Positions 46,420 to 55,516 of a stretch of 64,000 bases of DNA are shown piece by piece. Within the stretch, counting starts at the first letter, position 1. Every line of letters begins with the position of its first letter. The DNA comes from Rhodovulum euryhalinum (GTDB lineage Bacteria; Pseudomonadota; Alphaproteobacteria; Rhodobacterales; Rhodobacteraceae). Under the pieces are notes generated by a model. That model was not told the origin of the DNA. It was given only the letters and a program-made list of their open reading frames with translations, and searched no databases. Location of the stretch: positions 1 to 64,000 of the forward strand of contig NZ_SLWW01000005.1 of the NCBI RefSeq assembly GCF_004342445.1. The letters run 5' to 3'. Both the position numbers and the translations under genes were made by a program.

Positions 46420-47118
46420 ATGATCGAGGAACCGCCGATCCTGACCATCCGCCCGCCAAAGCGCCGCCCCAGCGCGGCGCAGATCGCGGCCTTTCAGGGC
46501 GTGCCCACCGGCTTCGTCTGCGACGCGATGGAGGGGCGGGGCGCGCTGTCGCCCGCGATCGCGCCGCTCGGCGGCGGGCGCGATATCGACTGCCGCGCCG
46601 CGGGGCCCGCGCTGACCGCGCTGAACCGGCCCTCGGATATCCTGGCGACGCTGGCCGCGCTGGACCACGTGCAGCCGGGCGATATCGTCGTTGCTGCGTT
46701 CGGCGGGTTCCAGGGCTGCGCTGCACTGGGCGATCTGGTGACCGGCATGATGAAGAACGCAGGCGCCGCGGGGGTCGTGACCGACGGGCCGATGCGCGAT
46801 TACGCGGGGCTGGTGCAGGTCGGCCTGCCCGCCTGGTGCACCGGGCTCAACCCGAACTCGCCCTTCGCCACCGGGCCGGGCGAGGTTGGTGGCCCGGTCG
46901 AGATCGGCGGGCGGACGGTCGAGACCGGCGACATGATCGTGGCCGACCGTGACGGCGTGGTCGTGGTGCCGTTTGCGCGGATCGACGCGGTGATCGCCCG
47001 GCTGGCCGAGGTTGGGCGGCTGGAGGCCGAGACCGAGGCCAGGGTCGCAGCCGGCGCGCGGCAACTGGTCGACATCGGCGCGATGATCGCCGACGGGCGC
47101 GCTGTGGTGCTGGACTAG
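46420..47118 (+). CDS. RraA family protein, probable aldolase/decarboxylase
   Basis: This 232-residue protein has the RraA/methyltransferase-like fold with the active-site loop GDLVTGMMKNAGAAGVVTDG split as GDLVTGMMKNAG and GVVTDGPMRD. The Asp of GPMRD contributes to the metal and substrate site. Family members split 4-hydroxy-4-methyl-2-oxoglutarate or decarboxylate oxaloacetate; others were named regulators of RNase E. In this locus an aldolase acting on a 4-hydroxy-2-keto acid to give pyruvate is the best inference. GAGAAAGGACCGACC precedes the ATG. Confidence 0.87.
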   Translation: MIEEPPILTIRPPKRRPSAAQIAAFQGVPTGFVCDAMEGRGALSPAIAPLGGGRDIDCRAAGPALTALNRPSDILATLAALDHVQPGDIVVAAFGGFQGCAALGDLVTGMMKNAGAAGVVTDGPMRDYAGLVQVGLPAWCTGLNPNSPFATGPGEVGGPVEIGGRTVETGDMIVADRDGVVVVPFARIDAVIARLAEVGRLEAETEARVAAGARQLVDIGAMIADGRAVVLD

Positions 47119-47387
47119 CCCGAACCCGGGGCTGTCCCGGGTGGGCCGGGAGTGTCCGGCGATTCCGTCGGCCGGGTGGATGAAGCTCGTCCGGCTGGCG
47201 GGATCGGGCCGTGTGAAACAGCCCCCGCAGGCCCATTGAAAAATCGCGCGGGTGTTTCCGCCCTTTACCAACCCGGCTGAAACACGTCACGCTGCCCCCC
47301 TTATCGTCGCCTTGGCCGGTCCGATGCCCGTTGCATCGCCTTGGGCAGAGTGTCATTCAGACCCCGTTCCTTCGCCCCCGATCGTCG
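47119..47387. other. Intergenic region before the cobalamin genes
   Basis: This 269-bp region contains GC-rich self-complementary stretches (CCCGGGTGGGCCGGG near 47137) that may end the azlCD-rraA transcript. I looked for a cobalamin riboswitch (B12-box context) and do not see a convincing one. Confidence 0.4.
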
Positions 47388-48236
47388 ATGCCCGCACCGC
47401 CTGTCTCCTTTCGCGACACTGTCCGCACCGCCCGCGTGGCGGGCCATTTCGGCGAGCTTCTGCAGGGCCGCCTTGGCCCCGGCGGGCCGGTGGTGCTGGT
47501 GACGCTGCCCTGCGCCGTGCTGTCGGTCCGCGCGGCCTGGCGACCCGGGGGGGGCTTCGGGCTCTGGCAGGGGGCGCGGCCGGTTCTGACGCACGGGCAG
47601 GCGGTGCGGCTGTGGCGGGCGGTGCGCGGCGATGGCCCCCATGGGCGGCTGCGCCTTGCGGCGGGGATGCCGCCCGGGGGCGGGGCCGGGGCCTCGACCG
47701 CGGCGCTTCTGGCGGCGCTGCGCTGCCTCGCCGATGGCGCGCTGGCCCCCGGCGATCAGGCCGCGCTGTGCCTCGACCTCGAAGGCGCCAGCGACCCGCT
47801 GATGCACCCGCGCCCCGAGCGGATCCTCTGGGCGCCGCGCGCGGGCCGGGCTCTGGGGCGGTTGCCGCCGCTGCCCGCCGTCGAGGTGGTGGGCGGTTTC
47901 GCCGGGCCCGGGCGGCGGACCGACCCGGCGGACACCCGCTTTGCCGACATCGCCGACCTGCTGGACGACTGGCAGCGCGCGCCGGGGCTGACCCGGCTCG
48001 GCGGGCTTGCCACGGAAAGCGCCCTTCGCAACCACGTGCTGCGCGGCGGGCCGGACCCGGCGCCGGTGCTGGCGGCGGGGCGGGCGCTGGGTGCGCTGGG
48101 CGTGGTCGCGGCCCATACTGGTACCGCGCTGGGCCTTGTCTTCGTGCCCGGCGAGGTGCCCGAGGGTGCCGCTGCCGCCCTGCGCGGGCTTGGCCTGACC
48201 GACGTCCTGCGCTTTCGCGCCGGAGGCCGGGCATGA
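47388..48236 (+). CDS. bluE: GHMP-family L-threonine kinase, BluE/PduX type
   Basis: This 282-residue protein opens with RVAGHFGELLQGR, the start typical of BluE/PduX kinases, and has the GHMP ATP-binding loop PPGGGAGASTAAL (about 96-108). It phosphorylates L-threonine to L-threonine phosphate for the cobalamin aminopropanol arm. The next two genes use that product. It overlaps cbiB by 4 bp. The start at 47388 is chosen for alignment; no strong ribosome-binding site is seen. Confidence 0.82.
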   Translation: MPAPPVSFRDTVRTARVAGHFGELLQGRLGPGGPVVLVTLPCAVLSVRAAWRPGGGFGLWQGARPVLTHGQAVRLWRAVRGDGPHGRLRLAAGMPPGGGAGASTAALLAALRCLADGALAPGDQAALCLDLEGASDPLMHPRPERILWAPRAGRALGRLPPLPAVEVVGGFAGPGRRTDPADTRFADIADLLDDWQRAPGLTRLGGLATESALRNHVLRGGPDPAPVLAAGRALGALGVVAAHTGTALGLVFVPGEVPEGAAAALRGLGLTDVLRFRAGGRA

Positions 48237-49174
48237 GTGCGGCGGCGATGCTGGTGGCGCTGGCGCTCGAGGCGGCGTTCGGCTGGCCCGACCGGATCCA
48301 TGCCCGGATCGGGCACCCGGTGATGTGGCTCGGCGCGCTGATCTCGGCGCTTGACCGGCGCTGGAACCGGCCGGGCGACGCCGATGGCCGGCGGCTTATT
48401 CTTGGCGGGGCGGCGGTGGCGGTGACCCTCGGGGCGGCGGTGCTGCCCGCGCTGGCGCTGGCCGCGCTGCTGCCCGGCGGGGTGTTGGGCGCGATCCTCA
48501 CCGGGCTTCTGGCCGCACCGCTTGTCGCCGGGCGCAGCCTTCACGATCATGTTGCGCGGGTCGCCCGGCCACTGGCCGCGGGCGATCTGCGCGCCGCGCG
48601 GGGGGCGGTGGCGATGATCGTGGGGCGCGACCCGGCGCGGCTTGACGGGCGGGGCGTGGCGCGGGCGGCGCTGGAAAGCCTGGCCGAGAACGCCTCGGAC
48701 GGGGTGGTGGCGCCGGTGTTCTGGGGGGTGGTCTTCGGGCTGCCGGGGATCGCGGGCTACAAGGCGGTCAACACGCTCGACAGCATGATCGGGCACCGCA
48801 ACGACCGCTATATGCATTTCGGCCGGGTCGCGGCGCGGCTTGACGATCTGGCGAACCTTGTCCCGGCACGGATCACCGGGGTTCTATTCTGCGCTGTGTC
48901 GTGGCGGCCGCGGGCGGCGCTGCGTACGATGCTGCGCGACGCCCGCGCCCACCGCTCGCCCAATGCGGGCTGGCCCGAGGCGGCGATGGCGGGCGCGCTG
49001 GGGGTGCGGCTGTCGGGGCCGCGGGTCTATGGCGACCGGATCAGCGACGAGCCCTGGCTGAACGGCACCGCCCCCGATCCTGCGCCCGGCGATCTGGACC
49101 GTGGGCTTTGGCTCTATCTGCGGGCGATGGCCGCGCTGGGGCTGCTTCTGGCGGCCCTCGCGGCTGCGGTGTGA
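48233..49174 (+). CDS. cbiB: Adenosylcobinamide-phosphate synthase
   Basis: This 313-residue membrane protein (called CobD in the aerobic-pathway naming) attaches aminopropanol phosphate to adenosylcobyric acid. Motifs are FGWPDRIHARIGHPVMWLG at the start (as FGWPDRIHA and GHPVMWLG), SLAENASDGVVAPVFW, GYKAVNTLDSMIGH and FGRVAARLDDLANLVPAR. Length is normal. It is translationally coupled to bluE through ATGA. Confidence 0.95.
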   Translation: MSAAAMLVALALEAAFGWPDRIHARIGHPVMWLGALISALDRRWNRPGDADGRRLILGGAAVAVTLGAAVLPALALAALLPGGVLGAILTGLLAAPLVAGRSLHDHVARVARPLAAGDLRAARGAVAMIVGRDPARLDGRGVARAALESLAENASDGVVAPVFWGVVFGLPGIAGYKAVNTLDSMIGHRNDRYMHFGRVAARLDDLANLVPARITGVLFCAVSWRPRAALRTMLRDARAHRSPNAGWPEAAMAGALGVRLSGPRVYGDRISDEPWLNGTAPDPAPGDLDRGLWLYLRAMAALGLLLAALAAAV

Positions 49175-49190
49175 GGCGGGAGGCAGGGGC

Positions 49191-50165
49191 ATGACCGGCG
49201 CACGGGACCATGGCGGGGATCTTGCCGCGGCGATTACCCGCTTTGGCGGACCTCCGGCGGACTGGATCGACCTCTCGACCGGGATCAACCGCGTGCCCTT
49301 CCCGGTTCCGCCCGTCTCGGCCGAGGCCTGGCGGGCGCTGCCCGGCCGCGCGGCGCTGGACCGGCTGACCGCCGCGGCGCGGGCGGCCTGTGGCACGGGC
49401 TGGCCGGTGCTGCCGCTGGCCGGTGCGCAGGCGGCGATCCAGCTTTTGCCGCTTTTGGCGCCGGTGGGGCCGGTGCGGATCGTGGCGCCGACCTACAACG
49501 AATATGCCGGGGTGCTGGCGGGCGCGGGGCGAGTGGTCGAACCAGCGGGCGATCTTGCGGGTCTGGCAGGGGCGGGGCTGGCGGTGGTGGTGAACCCCAA
49601 CAACCCCGACGGGCGGCGATGGGCGCCCGGTGATCTGCGTGCGCTGGCGGGCCGGGTCGGGCTGCTGGTCGTGGACGAAAGCTTTGCCGACCCGCATCCC
49701 GAACTGTCGCTTCTGCCCGGGGCCTGTCCGGGAAACGTCATCGTGCTGCGCTCGTTCGGCAAGTTCTACGGTCTTGCCGGGCTAAGGCTGGGCTTTGCCC
49801 TTGGCGCCGGGGATCTGATTGCGCGGATGGCCGCGGCGGCGGGGCCATGGGCGGTGTCCGGTCCCGCCATCGAGATCGGGGCGGAGGCGCTGGCTGATTT
49901 TGACTGGCGGGCGGCCAGCATCGCGCGGCTGACGGCCGAGACCGCGCGGGCCGATGCCCTGGCCGCGGCGGCGGGCTGGACATGCCTTGGCGGCACGGCC
50001 CTGTTCCGGCTGTTCGACACGCCCGATGCCGGGGCGGCGCAGCACCGGCTGGCCCGGGCGCGCATCTGGTCGCGGATCTTTCCCTATTCGCGCCGCTGGC
50101 TGCGGCTTGGCCTGCCGGGCAACCCCGGCGAGTGGAGCCGGCTTGCCGACGCGCTGGGCGCATGA
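49191..50165 (+). CDS. cobC: Threonine-phosphate decarboxylase
   Basis: This 324-residue PLP enzyme of the aminotransferase class I fold makes aminopropanol phosphate from threonine phosphate. It is called CobD in Salmonella naming and CobC in the aerobic set. The PLP Lys lies in LRSFGKFYGLAGLRLGF, a hallmark of the family, and NPNNPDGRRW and VVDESFADPH complete the site. A GGGAGGCAGGGGC ribosome-binding site precedes the ATG. It is last in the bluE-cbiB-cobC unit. Confidence 0.94.
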   Translation: MTGARDHGGDLAAAITRFGGPPADWIDLSTGINRVPFPVPPVSAEAWRALPGRAALDRLTAAARAACGTGWPVLPLAGAQAAIQLLPLLAPVGPVRIVAPTYNEYAGVLAGAGRVVEPAGDLAGLAGAGLAVVVNPNNPDGRRWAPGDLRALAGRVGLLVVDESFADPHPELSLLPGACPGNVIVLRSFGKFYGLAGLRLGFALGAGDLIARMAAAAGPWAVSGPAIEIGAEALADFDWRAASIARLTAETARADALAAAAGWTCLGGTALFRLFDTPDAGAAQHRLARARIWSRIFPYSRRWLRLGLPGNPGEWSRLADALGA

Positions 50166-50197
50166 CGGGATCCGTCAGGGCCGCCCATGCTGGCCGG

Positions 50198-50686
50198 TCA
50201 GGCGCAAGTCTTGCGAACCTCGCGGGCCCGCAGCCCGGTTTCGACCAGCATGCAGCGATCACGCGCGTCGTAATAATAGCCGCGCGCATAATAGCCCACC
50301 GCCGCCGCCTCGCTGCCGTCGGACAACAGCCACGCCCCGCGCAGGTATTTCACGGCCCAGGTGAGGTTGATCTCGGCATCCAGCAACTGGTGCGGTTCGC
50401 CGCGAAACCCCATGGTGCGCGCGGTCTCGGGAAGGATCTGCATCAGCCCGTAATAGGGTCCGTTGCGCGCGTCGGGGCGATAGCCGCTTTCCCTCTGGAT
50501 CACCCGGTGGACCAGGCTGCGCGGCACGCCGTAGCGGTCGGCATAGCGGTCGGCAAGCGCCCTGATCTCTGCCGTGCCTCCCGGCACGAACGTGCCCCGC
50601 GTCGTCTCGGGCGCGCCCCCGCCACAGGCCGACAGCGCCAGCGCCGCCACAAGGGCGCGGGATATCCGCATCATCCTGACCGTCAT
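50198..50686 (-). CDS. Lytic transglycosylase lipoprotein
   Basis: This 162-residue protein has a lipoprotein signal with lipobox LSAC (Cys 21). An SLT domain follows with catalytic Glu in VIQRESGYRPDARNG and then YYGLMQILPETARTMG. It cleaves peptidoglycan glycan strands from the outer membrane side. It is short, essentially only the SLT core, and ends with a Cys-containing tail (RDRCMLVETGL, RKTCA). It stands alone between cobC and chrA. Confidence 0.92.
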   Translation of the reverse strand: MTVRMMRISRALVAALALSACGGGAPETTRGTFVPGGTAEIRALADRYADRYGVPRSLVHRVIQRESGYRPDARNGPYYGLMQILPETARTMGFRGEPHQLLDAEINLTWAVKYLRGAWLLSDGSEAAAVGYYARGYYYDARDRCMLVETGLRAREVRKTCA

Positions 50687-50841
50687 CGCCCGCCTCCGCG
50701 ATCATTGCTGCCCGATTGGGGCCCGGTTGCGCGCGCGGGGCAAGGGGGTGCTGCCCGGTTGCGCGGAAATCCGCGCGGCCACTGGCGCGCCCTGGTGCCC
50801 GCGTCTAACCTTCCGGGGAAAAGAAGGGCGAGGACAGGAAG

Positions 50842-52038
50842 ATGGACAGGGCAAGCGCGGCCGAGGTGTTCGCCGCCTTCCTCAAGCTGGGCCTGACGTC
50901 CTTTGGCGGCCCGATCGCCCATCTGGGCTATTTCCGTGACGAGTTCGTGACCCGCAGGCGCTGGCTTGACGATGCCGCCTATGCCGATCTCGTCGCGCTA
51001 TGCCAGTTCCTGCCGGGGCCCGCCTCGTCGCAGGTGGGCTTTGCGCTGGGGCTGATGCGGGCCGGCTGGCGCGGGGCGCTGGCGGCCTTTGCCGGGTTCA
51101 CGCTGCCCTCGGCGCTGATCCTGCTGGTGTTCGCGATGACGGCGGCCTCGATCCGGGGGCCGATCGGTATGGGCGCGCTCGACGGGCTCAAGATCGTTGC
51201 CGTCGCCATCGTCGCTCAGGCGGTCTGGGGTATGGCGCGCAGCCTCTGCCCCGACCGTGCGCGGGCCGGGATCGCCGCCGGTGCCGTTGCGGTGCTGGCC
51301 GTCGCACCCGGCGCCATCGGCATGGTGGGCGCGATCCTGGCCGGGGCCCTTGCCGGGCTGATCCTCTGCCGGGGCCCCGGCGGGGCAACGGGCGGCGCAT
51401 CGCGCGGGCCTTTCGCCATGGCGGTCCCGCGGGGTGCCGCCTGGATCGCGCTGGGCCTGTTCGCGGGGCTTCTGGGGCTGCTGCCGGCGGTTGCGGTGCT
51501 GGGCCAGGCCCCGGCGGTCCTGGATGCCTTTTACCGGGCGGGGGCGCTGGTGTTCGGCGGCGGGCATGTCGTGCTGCCGCTGTTGCAGGCCGAGGTGGTC
51601 GCCCCCGGCTGGGTCACCGAGGACGCCTTTCTCGCCGGGTATGGCGCGGCACAGGCGGTGCCCGGCCCCCTGTTCACCTTCGCCGCCTATCTGGGCGCGG
51701 TGCTGGTCCCGGCGCCGAACGGCATCGCTGGCGCGGTCCTTGCGCTTGTCGGGGTGTTCCTGCCGGGGTTCCTAATCCTCGTCGGCGTGCTGCCCTTCTG
51801 GGACCGGTTCCGCGCGCTGGCCCCGGTGCAGGCGCTGATGCGGGGCGCGAACGCGGCGGTGGTGGGCATCCTGGGCGCCGCGCTCTATTCCCCGGTCTTC
51901 ACCGGCGCCGTGGGCGACATGCGCGACTTCGCCCTGGCGCTGGCCTGCTTTGTCGCGCTGATGGCATGGAAGGCGCCGCCCTGGGCGGTGGTCCTGATGG
52001 CGGCGGCGGGCGGCGCGGGGCTTGCGCTGACTGCCTGA
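50842..52038 (+). CDS. chrA: Chromate transporter family protein ChrA
   Basis: This 398-residue long-chain CHR protein has two homologous halves. The first has FAAFLKLGLTSFGGPIAHLG and CQFLPGPASSQVGF; the second has YRAGALVFGGGHVVLPLL and GAAQAVPGPLFTFAAYLG. About ten to twelve membrane helices are expected. It exports chromate by proton-driven transport in characterised cases. No chrB regulator is adjacent, so a chromate role is inferred from family only. The ATG follows GGACAGGAAG. Confidence 0.93.
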   Translation: MDRASAAEVFAAFLKLGLTSFGGPIAHLGYFRDEFVTRRRWLDDAAYADLVALCQFLPGPASSQVGFALGLMRAGWRGALAAFAGFTLPSALILLVFAMTAASIRGPIGMGALDGLKIVAVAIVAQAVWGMARSLCPDRARAGIAAGAVAVLAVAPGAIGMVGAILAGALAGLILCRGPGGATGGASRGPFAMAVPRGAAWIALGLFAGLLGLLPAVAVLGQAPAVLDAFYRAGALVFGGGHVVLPLLQAEVVAPGWVTEDAFLAGYGAAQAVPGPLFTFAAYLGAVLVPAPNGIAGAVLALVGVFLPGFLILVGVLPFWDRFRALAPVQALMRGANAAVVGILGAALYSPVFTGAVGDMRDFALALACFVALMAWKAPPWAVVLMAAAGGAGLALTA

Positions 52039-52053
52039 GCCGCCGCCGCTTGT

Positions 52054-52755
52054 TCAGTCCCGCGGCGGCTGCACCAGCCCGCGCTGCACCGCCCCGCGCG
52101 CGAGGAACCGGTCTAGATAGACGGGCAGGTTGCGAAACCCCTCCCAGCCCACGATCGGGCCCGCGTCATAGCCCACCAGAACCGTCCGCAGCCAGGGCGC
52201 GATCGCGATGTCGGCAATGGAATAGTCGCCGCAGATCCAGTCGCGCCCCTCCAGCCGGTCGTCCAGCACCTTCATCAGCCGCACCGACTCGTCCACATAG
52301 CGCGTGCGGGGGCGCGGATCCTCGATCTCGGCGCCCTTGAACCTCACGAAGTACCCCATCTGCCCGAACATCGGCCCGATGCCCCCCATCTGGAACATCA
52401 GCCATTGCAGGACCTCGTAGCGCGCGGGTGGATCGGCGGGCAGGAACTGTCCCGTCTTCTCGGCCAGATAGATCAGGATCGCGCCGCTTTCGAATAGCGC
52501 GAGCGGCGTGCCCCCGGGTCCGTCGGGGTCGATGATCGCGGGGATCTTGTTGTTCGGGTTGAGCGACAGGAACGCCTCGGAGACCTGGTCCCCCGCATTG
52601 ATGTCGACCCTGTGGGCATCATAGGGCAGCCCCGTCTCCTCGAGCATGATCGACACCTTCACCCCGTTCGGCGTCGGAAAGGAATACAGCTGGATCGCGC
52701 CCGGCCTGCGCGGCGGCCAGCGCTTTGTAATCGGATGAGCAATCGTCGTGGCCAT
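52054..52755 (-). CDS. Glutathione S-transferase, Nu/YfcG-like class
   Basis: This 233-residue protein has an N-terminal thioredoxin-like domain (about 20-105) beginning [20 protein letters not shown], with NPNNKIPAI and the glutathione-contact [12 protein letters not shown]. The C-terminal helical domain contains [15 protein letters not shown] and [13 protein letters not shown]. These features match YfcG/Ure2-like enzymes with disulfide reductase activity. It is probably monocistronic. Substrate unknown. Confidence 0.92.
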   Translation of the reverse strand: MATTIAHPITKRWPPRRPGAIQLYSFPTPNGVKVSIMLEETGLPYDAHRVDINAGDQVSEAFLSLNPNNKIPAIIDPDGPGGTPLALFESGAILIYLAEKTGQFLPADPPARYEVLQWLMFQMGGIGPMFGQMGYFVRFKGAEIEDPRPRTRYVDESVRLMKVLDDRLEGRDWICGDYSIADIAIAPWLRTVLVGYDAGPIVGWEGFRNLPVYLDRFLARGAVQRGLVQPPRD

Positions 52756-52897
52756 GGTACCTCTTTCTGACGGAAACCGGCGCTGTTCTGGGCGCTGGCA
52801 GGAAAAAACGCAACACGCCCGGCTGGCGCCGTCCTATCCTTGCGGCACCGTCGCATTGGTGACGCAACCTGAAACACCGATTTCCAGTGGAGTGGAC

Positions 52898-53296
52898 ATG
52901 CTGAAGGAATTTCGCGATTTCATCGCCCGGGGCAACGTGATGGACATGGCCGTGGGCATTATCATCGGGGCCGCGTTCACGGCCATCGTCACCTCGCTGG
53001 TCGAGGATCTGATCAACCCGATCATCGGCCTGTTCATGGGCGGTGTCGACTTCTCGGGGATGGGCATCCGGATCGGCGAGGGCGACAACGCCGGTGTCTT
53101 TGCCTATGGCAATTTCATCACCGCGCTGATCAATTTCCTGATCATCGCCTGGGTCGTCTTCCTGCTGGTCAAGATGGTCAACAAGGTCAAGGACATGGCG
53201 ATGAAGGCCGAGCAGGCGTCGGCTGAAACGCCCGCCGGCCCCACTCAGGAAGACCTGCTGATGGAAATCCGGGACGCCCTGAAGGCGCGCGGCTGA
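52898..53296 (+). CDS. mscL: Large-conductance mechanosensitive channel
   Basis: This 132-residue inner-membrane channel opens under osmotic downshock. It begins [20 protein letters not shown], continues into TM1 ([19 protein letters not shown]), has a periplasmic loop and TM2 (about 74-95), and ends in a cytoplasmic helix. Length and N-terminal amphipathic helix are normal. The start at 52898 is the only one that gives the conserved N-terminus. Upstream is a divergent gap with the transferase gene. Confidence 0.97.
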   Translation: MLKEFRDFIARGNVMDMAVGIIIGAAFTAIVTSLVEDLINPIIGLFMGGVDFSGMGIRIGEGDNAGVFAYGNFITALINFLIIAWVVFLLVKMVNKVKDMAMKAEQASAETPAGPTQEDLLMEIRDALKARG

Positions 53297-53330
53297 ACCA
53301 GCGGGCGGGCGCCGCCGGGCGCCCGTCCGC

Positions 53331-54449
53331 TCAGGCCTTCAGCGCCAGGTGCGGTGACAGCACGTCGATGCCCTGCGCCTTGCCCACCGCGTAATAGGTC
53401 AGGTGCCCGGCATGGGTGTTCAGCCCGGCCAGCAGGTGCGGGTCATCCTCGCAGGCCCGGCGCCAGCCCTTGTCGGCCAGCGCCAGCATGTGGGGCATGG
53501 TCGCATTGCCCAGCGCGATGGTCGAGGTCCGCGGTACCGCGCCCGGCATGTTGGCCACGCAGTAATGCACGATCCCGTCGACCTCGTAGATCGGGTCGTC
53601 ATGGGTGGTGGGCTTCGACGTCTCGAAACAGCCCCCCTGGTCGATGGCGACATCCACCAGCACCGCGCCGTGTTTCATCCGGGCCAGGTCGCCGCGGCTG
53701 ACCAGCTTGGGCGCCTCGGCGCCGGGGATCAGCACCGCGCCCACCACGAGATCGGCCCGTTCCAGCAGTTCGGCCAGCGCGCCGCCCGAGGAATAGCGCG
53801 TGCGGAACATGGGTCCGAACACGTCGTCGAGATAGCGCAGCCGCGGCAGCGACCGGTCCAGTACCGTGACCTCGGCGCCCATCCCGGCCGCGATCCGCGC
53901 CGCATGGGTGCCGACCACGCCGCCGCCGATCACCACCACCTCGGCGGGCCCGACGCCCGGCACGCCGCCCATCAGCGTGCCGCGCCCGCCATTGGCCTTC
54001 TGCAGCGCCCAGGCGCCCATCTGCGCGGCCAGCCGGCCGGCCACCTCGGACATCGGCGCCAGCAGCGGCAGCCCGCCCGCCGCATCGGTCACCGTTTCGT
54101 AGGCGATGGCGGTCACGCCGCTGTCCAGCAGGTCGCGTGTCTGGTCGGGGTCCGGGGCGAGGTGCAGATAGGTGAACAGCACCTGTCCCTCGCGCAGGCG
54201 CTTGCGTTCCCCGGCCTGGGGCTCCTTGACCTTCACGATCATTTCGGAAAGCGCGAACACCTCTTCGGCGCTGTCCGCGATCGCTGCCCCCGCCGCAGTG
54301 TAGTCCGCGTCCGCGAATCCCGCGCCCAGCCCCGCGCCGGGTTCGACCAGCACCTCGTGGCCATGGGCCACCGCCTCGCGAACGGCATGGGGCGTCAGCC
54401 CCACCCGGTATTCCTGCGGCTTGATTTCCTTCGGGCAACCGATGCGCAT
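53331..54449 (-). CDS. ald: Alanine dehydrogenase
   Basis: This 372-residue NAD enzyme interconverts L-alanine with pyruvate and ammonia. It begins [20 protein letters not shown]. Catalytic Lys and His lie in MIVKVKEPQ and TYLHLAPD. The Rossmann loop is [16 protein letters not shown]. Length is normal. It is divergent from an Lrp-type regulator, with 137 bp between starts, a layout typical of alanine-inducible ald genes. It is convergent with mscL. Confidence 0.97.
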   Translation of the reverse strand: MRIGCPKEIKPQEYRVGLTPHAVREAVAHGHEVLVEPGAGLGAGFADADYTAAGAAIADSAEEVFALSEMIVKVKEPQAGERKRLREGQVLFTYLHLAPDPDQTRDLLDSGVTAIAYETVTDAAGGLPLLAPMSEVAGRLAAQMGAWALQKANGGRGTLMGGVPGVGPAEVVVIGGGVVGTHAARIAAGMGAEVTVLDRSLPRLRYLDDVFGPMFRTRYSSGGALAELLERADLVVGAVLIPGAEAPKLVSRGDLARMKHGAVLVDVAIDQGGCFETSKPTTHDDPIYEVDGIVHYCVANMPGAVPRTSTIALGNATMPHMLALADKGWRRACEDDPHLLAGLNTHAGHLTYYAVGKAQGIDVLSPHLALKA

Positions 54450-54586
54450 TGTGTGTCTCCCTTCCTCCTTGGGGCATGATGCCGCAGTCTGCGGGGGAGT
54501 GCATTGAAAACCGGGCGCCTTCCTTCGTGCGATCGCGCGGAAATCGTGCAAGTTTGGGGCCGATCCTCGAAGGAATCCGCGAATCG

Positions 54587-55045
54587 ATGGAGCTGGACGA
54601 CACCGACAGGCGCCTGCTGAGGGTGCTTCAGAAACAGGGCCGCATCTCGAACGCTGATCTGAGCGAGCGGGTGAACCTCTCGCCGTCGGCCTGTCACCGC
54701 CGGGTCGCCCGGCTGGAATCGCAGGGATACATCCGCGACTACGTCGCGCTTCTCGATCCGCGCAAGCTGGGGCGCCCGACGACCGTCTTCGTCGAGATCA
54801 CGCTGTCCGGCCAAGCCGACGAGGTGCTGGAGGCCTTCGAAAAGGCGGTCGCGCGGGTGCCGGACATTCTGGAATGTCACCTCATGGCGGGCAGCGCCGA
54901 TTACCTGCTGAAGGTCGTGGCCGAGGATTCCGAGGATTTCGCCCGCATCCACCGGCAATATCTCACGCGGTTGCCGGGGGTCGCGCGCATGCAATCCTCG
55001 TTCGCGCTTCGGACCGTGTTCAAGACCACCGCCCTGCCGGTCTAG
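54587..55045 (+). CDS. Lrp/AsnC family regulator, likely of ald
   Basis: This 152-residue protein has an N-terminal helix-turn-helix ([20 protein letters not shown]) and a C-terminal RAM ligand domain with [14 protein letters not shown]. It is the kind called AldR, which activates or represses ald with alanine as effector. It faces ald across a 137-bp gap that must hold both promoters. AAGGA precedes the ATG at 54587. Specificity for ald is inferred from position. Confidence 0.9.
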   Translation: MELDDTDRRLLRVLQKQGRISNADLSERVNLSPSACHRRVARLESQGYIRDYVALLDPRKLGRPTTVFVEITLSGQADEVLEAFEKAVARVPDILECHLMAGSADYLLKVVAEDSEDFARIHRQYLTRLPGVARMQSSFALRTVFKTTALPV

Positions 55046-55120
55046 CGGGGCACGGGCGCCGGCCCCGGTTGGGCGCGCCGGGCTCTGTCTTCGCACCCGG
55101 GCATGGCCCCCCTTGACCCC

Positions 55121-55156
55121 TCAAAACAACAAACCCCCGGGCAGAGCCGCGGGGGT
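55121..55156 (-). terminator. Rho-independent terminator of rpsU
   Basis: On the minus strand ACCCCCG pairs with CGGGGGT around a 10-base loop, followed by TTTGTTGTTTT. It lies 43 bp past the rpsU stop. Confidence 0.85.
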
Positions 55157-55198
55157 CGTCGCACGGGGCCGAAGCCCCTGTTCGCCATGTCGACGGGC

Positions 55199-55405
55199 CT
55201 AGAGAAGCCCTTCGCGCTGCGCTTTCTTCCGCGCCAGCTTGCGGGCACGGCGGATGGCCTCGGCCTTCTCGCGCGCCTTCTTCTCGGACGGCTTCTCGAA
55301 ATGCTGCTTGAGCTTCATCTCGCGAAACACGCCCTCGCGCTGAAGCTTTTTCTTCAACGCGCGAAGCGCCTGGTCGACATTGTTGTCGCGAACACTGACC
55401 TGCAT
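55199..55405 (-). CDS. rpsU: 30S ribosomal protein S21
   Basis: This 68-residue protein is very basic. It begins [20 protein letters not shown] and has a long Lys/Arg-rich C-terminal helix. It binds the 3' domain of 16S rRNA and supports initiation on Shine-Dalgarno sites. Length is normal. It has its own terminator and is divergent from the COQ9 gene, an arrangement conserved in alphaproteobacteria. Confidence 0.97.
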   Translation of the reverse strand: MQVSVRDNNVDQALRALKKKLQREGVFREMKLKQHFEKPSEKKAREKAEAIRRARKLARKKAQREGLL

Positions 55406-55516
55406 GTGGGTGTCACCACCTTTCCTGTTAGAGTTTCGATTACAGGCAGGAGGTGGCCGTATAGCAAAGCCCCGCTAACTTGTCTATACAGCGACCCGAC
55501 AACAGGAGGGCACGGA

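Noticed and set aside
47119..47387. Cobalamin riboswitch before bluE
   Set aside because: No convincing B12-box or the conserved flanking core was seen on either strand; only GC-rich hairpins.
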